Of a stretch of 32,087 nt of DNA, positions 22,861-30,350 are shown piece by piece. Position 1 is the first letter of the stretch, and the number at the start of each line of letters is the position of its first letter. The position numbers were made by a program, and so were the translations under genes. The notes under the pieces were generated by a model. The model ran no database searches and was not told the origin of the DNA. It worked only from the letters and a program-made list of their open reading frames with translations. This DNA is from a virus, in IMG/VR virus record IMGVR_UViG_3300036985_002969, positions 1 through 32,087 of that record. One strand, written 5' to 3'.

Positions 22861-25064
22861 CAGACGCCTTCGTCGCAGTCAGGAGTGAAACCAATGCAAT
22901 CAATCTGTCCAGTAGTCCCATGCGGGGGGCAATCGGTGTCCGGTCCGCACTCGGTATTGATCTGCACAGTTGGATCAACCGCCGTTGGGTCGCAGTCACA
23001 TACTCCGTCTAGGCACACGGCTCCACAACATGCCCGGTTGGAGTATTCGCTTTGCGCGCATGGATCAGCGCCATCATCTGGACATCCGCATCCCCAGCAC
23101 CACGACAGCTGGTCTTGCCCTGGAAAGGTCCAAAGGTTGCAAAGTCCGGGCGGAGGAGCAGGGTGGCTCTTGGGCCATGTCCCCCATGAATTGAATACGG
23201 GAAGTGGCGGCTTTTCTGGGCGACAGGTGAACGGAATCGAGTCAAGCCATGAATCAACAGAGCGCTTCGCTCCCACAAGGAACGAGTCTGCCATGTACAG
23301 GCAGCGGATCTTGTAGCAGTATCCGCATTGGGGGCCGGGATTGCAGGAACTTCCACTTGCCGCAACGAAAGTCATGTCCGCCTTGTAGTTGGTGTACTTG
23401 ATCCTGAGACCTTCGCAGTACGGCTTGATGGAGAAGGATTCGCACAATTCAGGAGGGTCGCATGACGGCAGCGGAAGCGCGCAGTCGTATTCCGCGCATC
23501 CACGGCAATTCATTGGGATGCCAAACGACGCCGATGTGTTGCAGCATGTGCATGCGGATTGTGTTCCCGGACTTCTTCCTCCGCCCTTCAACGCTTCGAT
23601 GCAGTTTTGCGCTCCACGGGCATCTCCAATGAGGATCGACAGGATTTCATCTCCTGGGCACACATTGGCGTCCCATCCTGCCCATGTCCATCCACCTGGT
23701 CGTCCACGGAAATAGATCCACTGGCGCTCGCACCAGTAGTCGTAGTCCGCTTGCGCCGTCGCTCCGCTTGTTGGACCAGGGTATGTGATAAAGCAGTCTG
23801 CCTGAAGCGGATTCAGGTCTGGATGCGCGTCAACAACATCCACCTTGCGGAGCAGCGGCTGATTGCTTGTGCCAACCGTTTTGTATGTCATTCGCTTGCG
23901 GAACGGCCCAAGCGTGTGCATCTGATCTACATCTTCAATGCATGTGTTGTATCCAGCGCCTGGGAATTTTGCGTCGAGCTCCTGATATGCGGTTCGCTGC
24001 TCATCGCGCCAATCATTTGAACGGATGTAGCCGGCGTTGGCAAGCTTGATGAGCACGGCCTGCTCCGGATGCGTGCAGGTTCCAAAGAGATCCTCAAGCA
24101 ATTGCTCCGCCTCCGCCTGTTCGATGACGCCAAACCGAACTGCATCGATGAGGTCTCCTGCATACAGCGGTATTCCGGAGCATGCGAAGATCCACCACTT
24201 CGGCACGAGGTCATCGGTCTGGTAGATGTTCCCGCCGCAGTTGACTCCACCTGGACCTTGCGTGCATCCGGGCACATAGATGCGAACGCCTTCTGGGCAG
24301 TCCGCGATGCGCCACCATCGCTCGAAATGCACGACAGCAAGCATTTGATGCGCTCGATTGAGGCCACCGAGCCTCGTGCAGTTGCTGAAGGATCCTCCTG
24401 AATAGGTGATGGTGTCGCAATCTCCAGATGAACCAAGGGCCTGACCGTCCTTGTGGCATATGGACTCGACAGCCCACTTCCATTGGTCCGTCGAACCCAT
24501 GCGGCGACGGCGCCATTCGGACATTCCCTCGTCATTGCAGTTGGAGCAGCAATCGACGCAGTTATTGTTCCAGATCTGCGAGTTGTATGCAGGGTCGTTG
24601 CAGCATCCGAACTTAAGGGCCATTCCGCATGCAGGAGTCGTGCAGGAACTTCCATCCAGGTAGGCTTGGCATGGAGTTGCCACTGGAACCGGAGGATCTC
24701 CGACACCCTCGTATTCGCAAACTGCGGGAGGGCACATCTCGGCTAGACCACTCACCGATCCAATAGCATTGGTTGCCGTGATCGGAATGCATCGCCACCA
24801 GCAACTGTGGTAGTGGTAGATCGCCTGGATCGGAGACTCGGTTGGCTGCGTCTTCTCGCAGCAGAACTCGTCGTAGACCGGATTGAGCGGGTCGCTGTTG
24901 TCGATGCATCCGCCGGCGGTCTTGATGCTGTATCCAGGTCGCTCGCACCAGAGAAGAAGAGTGTCGTCCTTGTGGCAGCATCCGCTCTCGATCTCGGTCT
25001 GCCAGATGCAGTCCTTCTCGCAGGTCGGGTCGCAACAGCACGATTGGGCGTAGGCTCCAAGCAT
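22860..25064 (-). CDS. Extremely cysteine-rich virion-module protein of unknown function (734 aa)
   Basis: I count about 65 cysteines in 734 residues (near 9%), spread over the whole length and often paired, as in SCCCDPTCEKDC (8-19), VDCCSNC and the C-terminal GAVCLDGVCDCD. Tryptophan, glycine and proline are also abundant; long helices occur only in a central stretch (about 290-380) that is cysteine-poor and may be a separate domain. No signal peptide is visible. The gene lies between tail-like proteins and a zinc-binding protein, each joined by TGATG overlaps, so a tail-fibre/spike or disulfide-stabilised surface role is plausible. Multiple metal sites are an alternative. I do not recognise a family. 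Confidence 0.8.
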   Translation of the reverse strand: MLGAYAQSCCCDPTCEKDCIWQTEIESGCCHKDDTLLLWCERPGYSIKTAGGCIDNSDPLNPVYDEFCCEKTQPTESPIQAIYHYHSCWWRCIPITATNAIGSVSGLAEMCPPAVCEYEGVGDPPVPVATPCQAYLDGSSCTTPACGMALKFGCCNDPAYNSQIWNNNCVDCCSNCNDEGMSEWRRRRMGSTDQWKWAVESICHKDGQALGSSGDCDTITYSGGSFSNCTRLGGLNRAHQMLAVVHFERWWRIADCPEGVRIYVPGCTQGPGGVNCGGNIYQTDDLVPKWWIFACSGIPLYAGDLIDAVRFGVIEQAEAEQLLEDLFGTCTHPEQAVLIKLANAGYIRSNDWRDEQRTAYQELDAKFPGAGYNTCIEDVDQMHTLGPFRKRMTYKTVGTSNQPLLRKVDVVDAHPDLNPLQADCFITYPGPTSGATAQADYDYWCERQWIYFRGRPGGWTWAGWDANVCPGDEILSILIGDARGAQNCIEALKGGGRSPGTQSACTCCNTSASFGIPMNCRGCAEYDCALPLPSCDPPELCESFSIKPYCEGLRIKYTNYKADMTFVAASGSSCNPGPQCGYCYKIRCLYMADSFLVGAKRSVDSWLDSIPFTCRPEKPPLPVFNSWGTWPKSHPAPPPGLCNLWTFPGQDQLSWCWGCGCPDDGADPCAQSEYSNRACCGAVCLDGVCDCDPTAVDPTVQINTECGPDTDCPPHGTTGQIDCIGFTPDCDEGV

Positions 25065-25543
25065 CAGCAGATCTCCACTGGATTTGGATTTTCAAACCAT
25101 GCGCGACCCGCTGGGTCGATAATCATCTCGACGACGGCATTCGTCGGATACGCAAGCCTTGTTGGTGTTGCGGGAATGATGTTGCCGCCATCATTGGCAA
25201 TCGTCGTCTCGTACGAGTTCCATGCGACACCGCTCCTGGTCGAGTTGCGACCATTTGACACGGTGTTCCATGTTCCGCCCGTCGCAGCTCGCTCTACCTC
25301 TTCCCATGTGTATGTCCACCAAGCCTTGCCGCCAACAGGAGCCTGCGACGACGAACCTAGGATTTTTGCGGCAAATACCTGTGGGACAAGACGGTCTTCT
25401 GCACGATCTGGAGTACTAGCCGTGCGCGAAGCACTATTTACAATCCGATCAATTTCCGACAGTTGGCTTTCCAACTCACGCCAAGCATCAGCCTGCTTCC
25501 TTGCGACTGAACTAGGAAGGAGTTGTAAAAGTTTGCGCGGCAT
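25064..25543 (-). CDS. Structural protein of unknown role (159 aa)
   Basis: Joined to both neighbours by TGATG overlaps. The N-terminal 45 residues are helical and charged (LPSSVARKQADAWRELESQLSEIDRIVNSAS). The C-terminal half is beta-like with many aromatic and small residues (GGKAWWTYTWEEVERA, EMIIDPAGRAWFENP). This layout, a short helical anchor followed by a beta domain, is common in tail-tip and fibre-attachment proteins, but no family is recognised. Confidence 0.6.
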   Translation of the reverse strand: MPRKLLQLLPSSVARKQADAWRELESQLSEIDRIVNSASRTASTPDRAEDRLVPQVFAAKILGSSSQAPVGGKAWWTYTWEEVERAATGGTWNTVSNGRNSTRSGVAWNSYETTIANDGGNIIPATPTRLAYPTNAVVEMIIDPAGRAWFENPNPVEIC

Positions 25544-26331
25544 CAGAATATTGTTGATTCAGACACAAGTTGATTGCTGACGGTCTTCCACTTGCCGTTT
25601 CCGCTGTCAAGAGTCTGATCCCACACAGCCTGCTGGCGGTAATGGCCTGATGGGTCATATGTGAGCACAATTGAATTGAACCACGGGTACTGTCCGATGT
25701 CGTTCTTTGCGTTCTGAAATCCCTCGTACTTGAGGGTGTTTACCGCAAAGACTCCACCAAGCTCGCCAATGGCAAAGGCATTCGAGTTCAACTTTCCTGT
25801 CTTCGCGAGTTCGGCATCATTGACTGACAGGACCGGAGTCGTGTACTCCAGTTCAATCTTCATTGTCGGTCGCTGGATCTTGTACGGTCGCGGATACAAC
25901 TCCGGAGTTTGCAAGTTTCCAGGACGAAGTTGGATTGAGAACCAATCGGTGGGCGCAGGGTCGGCATTGTGCCTGTACCCATTGGTGAAGCTTGCAGAGT
26001 TAATCAGGTACGCATCGACATACTCAACCGTGCTCTGGATACGAACTCGGCGCTGCGTCTGGTTCCTGCGTTGCGCGCGCTGATTGCGACCATACATCAG
26101 ACTCACGATGTACTTTCCGTTTCCCCATCGCGTCGATTCTGCGGAAATGAGCGGCACATTGAGAATGCCGCTGTACAAGGTTTCGCCCACCGCAATAACT
26201 GCGGCATCGATTGCATCCTTCTGCGCTGTGTAGCCAGTAGCAAGGCATCTGATTGTCGCACGATCTGCGGTCTCGGACTCGTATCCGATGGATATCGAAG
26301 TCCCAGGAATGTGCGTCTTTATGTTTGCCAT
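25543..26331 (-). CDS. Probable tail or neck structural protein (262 aa)
   Basis: A beta-rich, Asn/Thr/Tyr-rich protein without cysteine clusters or helices of note. Its features include MANIKTHIPGTSISIGYESE at the start, a basic central stretch (GRNQRAQRRNQTQRRVRI, about 80-98) and a C-terminal half with YDPSGHYRQQAVWDQTLD. It is placed three nucleotides after the small Gln-rich gene and overlaps the next gene as TGATG. Context points to a virion component between the adaptor and the ejection proteins. No enzymatic motif is seen. Confidence 0.6.
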   Translation of the reverse strand: MANIKTHIPGTSISIGYESETADRATIRCLATGYTAQKDAIDAAVIAVGETLYSGILNVPLISAESTRWGNGKYIVSLMYGRNQRAQRRNQTQRRVRIQSTVEYVDAYLINSASFTNGYRHNADPAPTDWFSIQLRPGNLQTPELYPRPYKIQRPTMKIELEYTTPVLSVNDAELAKTGKLNSNAFAIGELGGVFAVNTLKYEGFQNAKNDIGQYPWFNSIVLTYDPSGHYRQQAVWDQTLDSGNGKWKTVSNQLVSESTIF

Positions 26332-26334
26332 GTG

Positions 26335-26574
26335 TCAGCTCATGTCGCGGAAGTTCTGGTTGAGCGTGCGCAACTCAGTAAGGATCTGCTCAAGCAACTG
26401 CGTGGTTGCGTCGAGTCCAAGTTCTCCAAACGAGAAATCCTGTTGTCCAGCGGAGGAAGAACCTTCAGCCGACGAAGAGGTTTGGAAACCGATGTTTGGG
26501 GCTTGCGATGCCTGTTGCAGTAGGCTTGGACTACTCGCGTACGCCTGCATGTCTTGTTCTGTTGGATCAATCAT
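26335..26574 (-). CDS. Small Ser/Gln-rich protein with C-terminal helix (79 aa)
   Basis: ATG overlaps the stop of the preceding gene (ATGA). Residues 1-50 are low complexity (SSSAEGSSSAGQQD). Residues 52-79 form an amphipathic, leucine-heptad-like helix (LGLDATTQLLEQILTELRTL). It resembles short linker or assembly peptides of virion modules. Function unknown. Confidence 0.55.
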   Translation of the reverse strand: MIDPTEQDMQAYASSPSLLQQASQAPNIGFQTSSSAEGSSSAGQQDFSFGELGLDATTQLLEQILTELRTLNQNFRDMS

Positions 26575-27065
26575 GCGTGTGCACTAGTCGCTTCCGTTGT
26601 GGTTCGCGAGGTGTCCGTGATTCGACCAACAATGGTCATCTGAACGGTCGCCGCAGTCCTGACCCATCTAAATTTCGTTGACTCGACGATCATCGATCCT
26701 TTGAGGTAGATGCCACTTGCCAACTGCACGGACCATCGCATGCGGGAGTATGTGTCGTCGGTCGAGAACATGTTCCCAAGTCCGCTGTACGAAGTTGATG
26801 ATCCCTCAACGGTCGGACCCTTCACGGAAATGAGAAGGCCCTGAAAGGCAACCTGACCACCGAGCAGCCCCGATCCTTCGGCGGTGTGGAATGTGTCGGC
26901 AATACTATCGGTTCCGCCAGTCGTGTCCTCGACATCCTGCGTGTATGTGATGTCGCAAGCCTGCAACTTCAAGGCCATAGTGGCCACGACGCCGCTTGGA
27001 GATTTGACGATCTGTAGAACAGCCGTTCCAGCCGTTCCTGGCTTTGCAAGTGATACAGTTGCCAT
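26571..27065 (-). CDS. Probable tail-type beta protein (164 aa)
   Basis: The composition is Thr/Ser/Gly/Val rich with alternating hydrophobic residues throughout, consistent with a beta-barrel such as a tail-tube or decoration subunit. There is a central SGIYLKGSMIVES region and a flexible Thr-rich C-terminus (TDTSRTTTEATSAHA). AGGTG precedes the ATG with proper spacing. The stop overlaps the next start (ATGA). If this virus is a podovirus, a nozzle or decoration subunit is more likely than a long-tail tube protein. Confidence 0.55.
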   Translation of the reverse strand: MATVSLAKPGTAGTAVLQIVKSPSGVVATMALKLQACDITYTQDVEDTTGGTDSIADTFHTAEGSGLLGGQVAFQGLLISVKGPTVEGSSTSYSGLGNMFSTDDTYSRMRWSVQLASGIYLKGSMIVESTKFRWVRTAATVQMTIVGRITDTSRTTTEATSAHA

Positions 27066-27073
27066 AAATCACC

Positions 27074-27310
27074 TCATCCGCTAGTGGTAACACTAACCCA
27101 AGCCGAGACAGCGTTTGTTCCGCTGTTGATGTAAGCGCGAGTGCTGGCAGAGGACCCGTCAACTCGGATCGCAAGGCAACCCTTTGCAAATCCGGCGGTT
27201 CCTGCGGTTGGAACGCCACTAACCCACGCAAAGCACTTGCCCTGCGAGGTTCCAATTCCGGTCGGGCCAACTGCTTCGCTGAGTTCGCTGATCTGATTGT
27301 GTGCAGACAT
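27074..27310 (-). CDS. Small virion surface protein (78 aa)
   Basis: AGGAG lies 6 nt before the ATG, overlapping the stop region of the adaptor gene. The sequence GTAGFAKGCLAIRVDG followed by YINSGTNAVSAW matches, by eye, the short repeat-like domain G..G.AKGC.......Y.N.GT..S..W. That domain is frequent in small proteins encoded near capsid genes and in head fibres or decoration proteins. Its assignment as a decoration protein is moderate. Here it sits away from the capsid gene, next to the adaptor. Confidence 0.6.
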   Translation of the reverse strand: MSAHNQISELSEAVGPTGIGTSQGKCFAWVSGVPTAGTAGFAKGCLAIRVDGSSASTRAYINSGTNAVSAWVSVTTSG

Positions 27311-27318
27311 GATTGCTC

Positions 27319-28422
27319 CTAGTAGAGGGTGTTGTTGTAGGTGATATCTGTTGAGAGAGGCGAACGACCCTGACTGTAGAGTGTATCGCTCCTGTCGAGA
27401 TTTCTTCCGAAATATGCAGAGCCGGCGGTCTTTCGATCGAGTGCGACACTTGCCGCGATTCGCTTGGCAAAGTATTCGCGGTGCTCTCCGTTTGGAGAAT
27501 CTGCGTACTGCTCCGCAACGGCAAGACAGGACGCAAGCATCGTCTCGTGGTGGTAGGCCATTCCGGGAGGATGGATGTCGGTTGTTGCGTTTCCGGTTGC
27601 GATCCAGTCTGCGACTCCTGGAAACACAAACAGATAGCGGAAAGACAGGCGAAGGGTCCGATCCGGCCTTGGGAAGAACACGAGTTCATACCTCGTGTAC
27701 ATGCCGGCGGTCCCAAGAGTTCCAATGCGGTCGATGCCTGGGTCTCTCCAAGGACGCACGCAGAAGTATGCAGGTGTTCCCGTCTGGATCAGGGTGTTCA
27801 GGAACATCTCCCGAATCTGATCGTCTCCAACCTGACGGACGGGCATGTACCCACTCGCAGCTTCAAGAGTGATGTCGCCCTCGATGCCACCGAACGATGT
27901 TGGAAGCGCATAGATCGCATCGGTGATCGTAAATGCGATTCCGTTTCCCGAAGCAATTATGAAATTGTCGGCGGCTACCGCATCTTCAAGATTAACTTGT
28001 AAGTTCGACACCCTTGCGTGGATGTGGATGATGCAATTTTGATCCGTGTTTGGATGCGTGTATTCGAGCACGCCAAGGTTGCACCATGTTGGAATGGTTG
28101 CTCCAGAGAAAGTGGCATACGCAATTGGAGCATCGTCAACAAGCGTGCAACCATTCCCAGGATCGCCATCCTCCGAATATGGAGCGTGCACCACGATGTT
28201 CATCGTTGGTCGCATGAACGACCAGATGTGTGCAGTTCCGTCTTGAAGAAGCGGAGGCGCGTAGAACTGGCGCATGCCTCGGTCAATCACCGCATCGACA
28301 TCCGCTTGCTGTGAAGCGGTCATGGACGAATATGTCCGACCGAATCCAAAGTATCGCCCGATCTCGCTTCTCCACGAGTCGAGTGACATTGCAAGTGATG
28401 TGTGCGGTGATGACGCGGGCAT
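27319..28422 (-). CDS. Head-tail adaptor / neck protein (367 aa)
   Basis: The N-terminus SLDSWRSEIGRYFGFGRTYSSMTASQQADVDAVIDRGMRQFYAPP and the WSFMRP block (67-72) are hallmarks of a family of neck/adaptor proteins that I associate with many environmental podovirus genomes. There these genes lie after the coat gene and attach the tail below the portal. The remainder is beta-rich with a C-terminal helical segment (AYHHETMLASCLAVAEQYADS, ALDRKTAGSAYFG). The start codon overlaps the stop of the preceding gene as TAATG. Recognition is from memory of motif style. Confidence 0.7.
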   Translation of the reverse strand: MPASSPHTSLAMSLDSWRSEIGRYFGFGRTYSSMTASQQADVDAVIDRGMRQFYAPPLLQDGTAHIWSFMRPTMNIVVHAPYSEDGDPGNGCTLVDDAPIAYATFSGATIPTWCNLGVLEYTHPNTDQNCIIHIHARVSNLQVNLEDAVAADNFIIASGNGIAFTITDAIYALPTSFGGIEGDITLEAASGYMPVRQVGDDQIREMFLNTLIQTGTPAYFCVRPWRDPGIDRIGTLGTAGMYTRYELVFFPRPDRTLRLSFRYLFVFPGVADWIATGNATTDIHPPGMAYHHETMLASCLAVAEQYADSPNGEHREYFAKRIAASVALDRKTAGSAYFGRNLDRSDTLYSQGRSPLSTDITYNNTLY

Positions 28423-29039
28423 TATCCGAGTCTCACATAGCAGTTAGCCACAGCGTCCGCTGCAAAGGTGTTTGCGCAAATCGCTAGGTAATCAGCGCCA
28501 CCAAGATGTGGGAATGCGTAAACCTGCGGAACTGTTGCAGATCCAGCAACTGCCGTAGTGGCGCATCCAATTACACCGTCAAGAGCCGCGCTGAAGGCGA
28601 GTACTGGGGTTCCAAGACCAGAGAAGGTCTTGTACGCGGTTCCCGCTGGAGAAGGCATTGCGAGCATTGATGCGGATGTTGCCATTGTTCCAGTCCCGTA
28701 CATGTATTGCACAAGCCATCGGGTTGCTTCTCCTCCAGACGCGTAGTCACCATAGATGGCGTAAAGATCGAAATTATGCGTTGCGCCTGAAGCACTAACT
28801 GGCATCAGGTACGCCTCTTCATATCCGAGGCATGGAATCAGAGAAGCAATCTGTAGGGATGTGTTACCTGAAAACACAATCTTGGGAAGATTCTTGTACC
28901 AACCAGACTGGAAGGTATATGAAGCCTGCGGATTGGGAGGAGTAGAGGTGAGAGACGAATCAACGAGCATGATTGTCTGACCAGCTGTCTGATTCAAACC
29001 GTCTGGGAACGCAAGAAATGTTTTTGAGTAAGCGGCCAT
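28422..29039 (-). CDS. Virion structural protein of unknown role (205 aa)
   Basis: Alanine-, serine- and glycine-rich with few charges, compatible with a beta-structured capsid or tail surface protein. The C-terminal half (GCATTAVAGSATVPQVYAF) is low in charge. GGAAAG precedes the ATG, which starts 1 nt after the HNH gene's TGA. No motif is recognised. Location directly before the adaptor gene suggests a neck or head component. Confidence 0.55.
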   Translation of the reverse strand: MAAYSKTFLAFPDGLNQTAGQTIMLVDSSLTSTPPNPQASYTFQSGWYKNLPKIVFSGNTSLQIASLIPCLGYEEAYLMPVSASGATHNFDLYAIYGDYASGGEATRWLVQYMYGTGTMATSASMLAMPSPAGTAYKTFSGLGTPVLAFSAALDGVIGCATTAVAGSATVPQVYAFPHLGGADYLAICANTFAADAVANCYVRLG

Positions 29040-29040
29040 G

Positions 29041-29268
29041 TCACTTTCCGTTTCTTGATCGGTTCCTCGACTTCGACTGCACGCGCAAGTTCGAGGGCTT
29101 GTTGTTCATTGGGTTCGAGTCGCGGTGATCCACATCGCGTCCGTCACCCTTTTGGACTTTGCCGAGTGTTTCCATGCTACGGCGAGCCTTGTTGCGGTTG
29201 GATCGCGCCGCAACCTGTTCTGGCTTGCCGTGAAAATCACGGTATTCCTTGGCGTAGTCGCGTGGCAT
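29041..29268 (-). CDS. Small HNH-like nuclease (75 aa)
   Basis: Residues 45-63 contain the HNH core DVDHRDSNPMNNKPSNLRV: the DH pair, the central N and the final N are placed as in the His-Asn-His motif, though the last H position is an Asn as in the HNN subgroup. The rest is strongly basic (SNRNKARRSMETLGKVQKGDGR and KSRNRSRNGK), as expected for DNA binding. The start is ATG 29268, two bases after the preceding TGA; a longer in-frame ORF to 29613 is an artefact of read-through. HNH proteins usually assist terminase cutting, but here the gene lies far from terL. Confidence 0.8.
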   Translation of the reverse strand: MPRDYAKEYRDFHGKPEQVAARSNRNKARRSMETLGKVQKGDGRDVDHRDSNPMNNKPSNLRVQSKSRNRSRNGK

Positions 29269-29270
29269 AG

Positions 29271-29390
29271 TCAGGTCCGACCGGGCTTTGGAGTGCCGCC
29301 ACCGGCGCTCGGTCCGCCAGCGCTTGGACGCCTTGCCGCTGCAACTTTCTTTCCAACAGGCTTCCTTGCTGCCATTGATTTCTTCTTCAT
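29271..29390 (-). CDS. 39-aa basic Lys/Arg-Ala-Gly peptide
   Basis: ATG 29390 with AAGGAA upstream, TGA at 29273-29271. The peptide starts MKKKSMAARKPVGKK and ends in a Gly/Pro tail. It sits in the only otherwise empty slot between two genes and keeps the operon's tight spacing, which supports translation. It is a second very basic 39-residue peptide, comparable in kind (not sequence) to the one between terS and terL. A DNA- or RNA-binding or packaging-associated role is speculation. Confidence 0.6.
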   Translation of the reverse strand: MKKKSMAARKPVGKKVAAARRPSAGGPSAGGGTPKPGRT

Positions 29391-29401
29391 GTTTCTGTTC
29401 C

Positions 29402-29794
29402 TTATGTTTCTGCAATCCAGTACTGAAGTACGGGAGTGCCTGTGAGTGAGCGGAATGTGGGAACCGTTCCCGATCCGCTTGAGTTGATTCGGAGAATTGC
29501 CATTTCGCGCGGCTTGAGTTCCATAAACGGAACGAAAAGCAATAACAGACCTGTTCCAATCTGAATGTTCTCGCCGACGGTGGTCGATGTGTTTCTGAAG
29601 TAGGCGTATCCAACCGTTGTACCGGTAAGCGTGTTCAGGTCAATGGCAACGCCATTTGTAATCGCAGCGGCCTGTGCTCCGCCGGCTGATTTGGTTCCGG
29701 TCATGTCGAACAAGGCAGTACCTGGGATCTGCGAGTACGAAAGCAGACCCTTGTTGACTTGCATGACGGTTGTGATCTGGATCTCGTTTGCCAT
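29402..29794 (-). CDS. Probable structural protein (130 aa)
   Basis: The sequence is Thr/Gly/Ala rich and beta-like throughout (KGLLSYSQIPGTALFDMTGT, VGYAYFRNTSTTVGENIQIGTG, GTPVLQYWIAET), without charged clusters. It closely resembles a recurring type of small head or tail protein (AYFRN.S..VGENI), but no named family is certain. GGAAG precedes the ATG; the start is 1 nt after the preceding stop. The hydrophobic LLLLFVPF stretch (about 82-90) is too short and isolated to be a membrane anchor. Confidence 0.6.
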   Translation of the reverse strand: MANEIQITTVMQVNKGLLSYSQIPGTALFDMTGTKSAGGAQAAAITNGVAIDLNTLTGTTVGYAYFRNTSTTVGENIQIGTGLLLLFVPFMELKPREMAILRINSSGSGTVPTFRSLTGTPVLQYWIAET

Positions 29795-29795
29795 G

Positions 29796-30041
29796 TCAGC
29801 ACTTCCACGCCCGAAGGCTCTTGTTGATGCGGCTGTTCGGGTCGTTCGCGGTCTTTGCGCTCGTCAACTTATTCTTCATGCCCTTCATGCGAGCACAGAA
29901 GCTGTCGCGTCGGGAACCACCTTCGGGCTGTGGCGCCTTGAGGTTTCCGCCGGTGGCGTTGTTGTAGGCTTGACGGCCAGCGGCGTTCAAGCCGCCTTTC
30001 GGGTTCTGACCCTCCTTGCGCTGCCATGCCGGAGTCTTCAC
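29796..30041 (-). CDS. DUF6321-type protein (81 aa), GTG start
   Basis: Starts at GTG 30041, which has GGAGG upstream and overlaps the stop of the lipoprotein-like ORF as GTGA. The sequence MKTPAWQRKEGQNPKGGLNAAGRQAY, then SFCARMKGMKNKLTSAK and a C-terminal KSLRAWKC, matches the conserved phage family I know as DUF6321 (AWQRKEG..P.GGLN..GR; FCARM.GM). Its members are small basic proteins encoded near structural genes, of unknown function. The longer in-frame start at 30083 would add an unlikely leader (VLSATLICFGGC) that overlaps the upstream gene. Confidence 0.8.
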   Translation of the reverse strand: MKTPAWQRKEGQNPKGGLNAAGRQAYNNATGGNLKAPQPEGGSRRDSFCARMKGMKNKLTSAKTANDPNSRINKSLRAWKC

Positions 30042-30268
30042 TTCGCATCCTCCGAAACATATGAGGGTGGCACTAAGTACCACCCTTCAGGAACTGCGAT
30101 CTGGTTGCTCGACTTGATCCACTTGCCCTCGATCAGCATGTAGACCTGCATCCTTGAACTTGGACCCACTCGCATCGGGGACATCTCTGGGACGAACACG
30201 GCTCTGTCGCAACCACTCATCGATTCGATTGCCAGCACGGCGAAGACGACCCACATCGTCATCTGCAT
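30038..30268 (-). CDS. Small lipoprotein-like protein (76 aa), possible outer spanin
   Basis: Begins MQMTMWVVFAVLAIESMSGC: a hydrophobic stretch followed by a cysteine in a lipobox-like setting (MSGC; C20), as in exported lipoproteins. The acidic residue at position 15 makes this signal imperfect. The mature part (MRVGPSSRMQVYMLIEGKWIKSSNQIAVPEGWYLVPP) resembles short phage lipoproteins next to holins, from memory. It lies entirely inside the 87-aa ORF 30087-30350 except for its last 49 nt, in another frame, as Rz1 lies with Rz. Its stop is used for coupling to the next gene (GTGA). Both the lipoprotein and spanin calls are moderate. Confidence 0.55.
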   Translation of the reverse strand: MQMTMWVVFAVLAIESMSGCDRAVFVPEMSPMRVGPSSRMQVYMLIEGKWIKSSNQIAVPEGWYLVPPSYVSEDAK

Positions 30269-30350
30269 TAATTCCAGTCCGCGAGCGCAGAAGCAAATGC
30301 TGAAGCACCGATGAAAGGATCGAAGAGATGATTGAGAAGACAGCATTCAC
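30087..30350 (-). CDS. Overlapping ORF with N-terminal hydrophobic helix (87 aa), possible inner spanin
   Basis: GTG 30350 overlaps the holin-like stop (GTGA). Residues 3-21 (AVFSIISSILSSVLQHLLL) are a good single membrane segment, followed by a charged region (DDDVGRLRRAGNRIDEWLRQSRVRPRD). The lipoprotein-like ORF is embedded in another frame of the same DNA. A single-TM protein overlapping a lipoprotein, right after a holin-like gene, is the genetic architecture of Rz/Rz1 spanins. The soluble part is short and lacks a clear long coiled coil, so the function is uncertain. It could also be an unrelated small membrane protein. Confidence 0.5.
   Translation of the reverse strand: MNAVFSIISSILSSVLQHLLLRSRTGINADDDVGRLRRAGNRIDEWLRQSRVRPRDVPDASGSKFKDAGLHADRGQVDQVEQPDRSS

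Noticed and set aside
23288-23304. CTGCC-7nt-GGCAG inverted repeat within the cysteine-rich gene
   Set aside because: It resembles the palindrome family but has a 5-bp stem, a different loop and coding constraint; probably chance.
29269-29613. Longer in-frame extension of the HNH gene to 29613
   Set aside because: The extension overlaps the 130-aa gene and the 39-aa gene, reads as low-quality sequence, and ATG 29268 gives the expected compact HNH protein.
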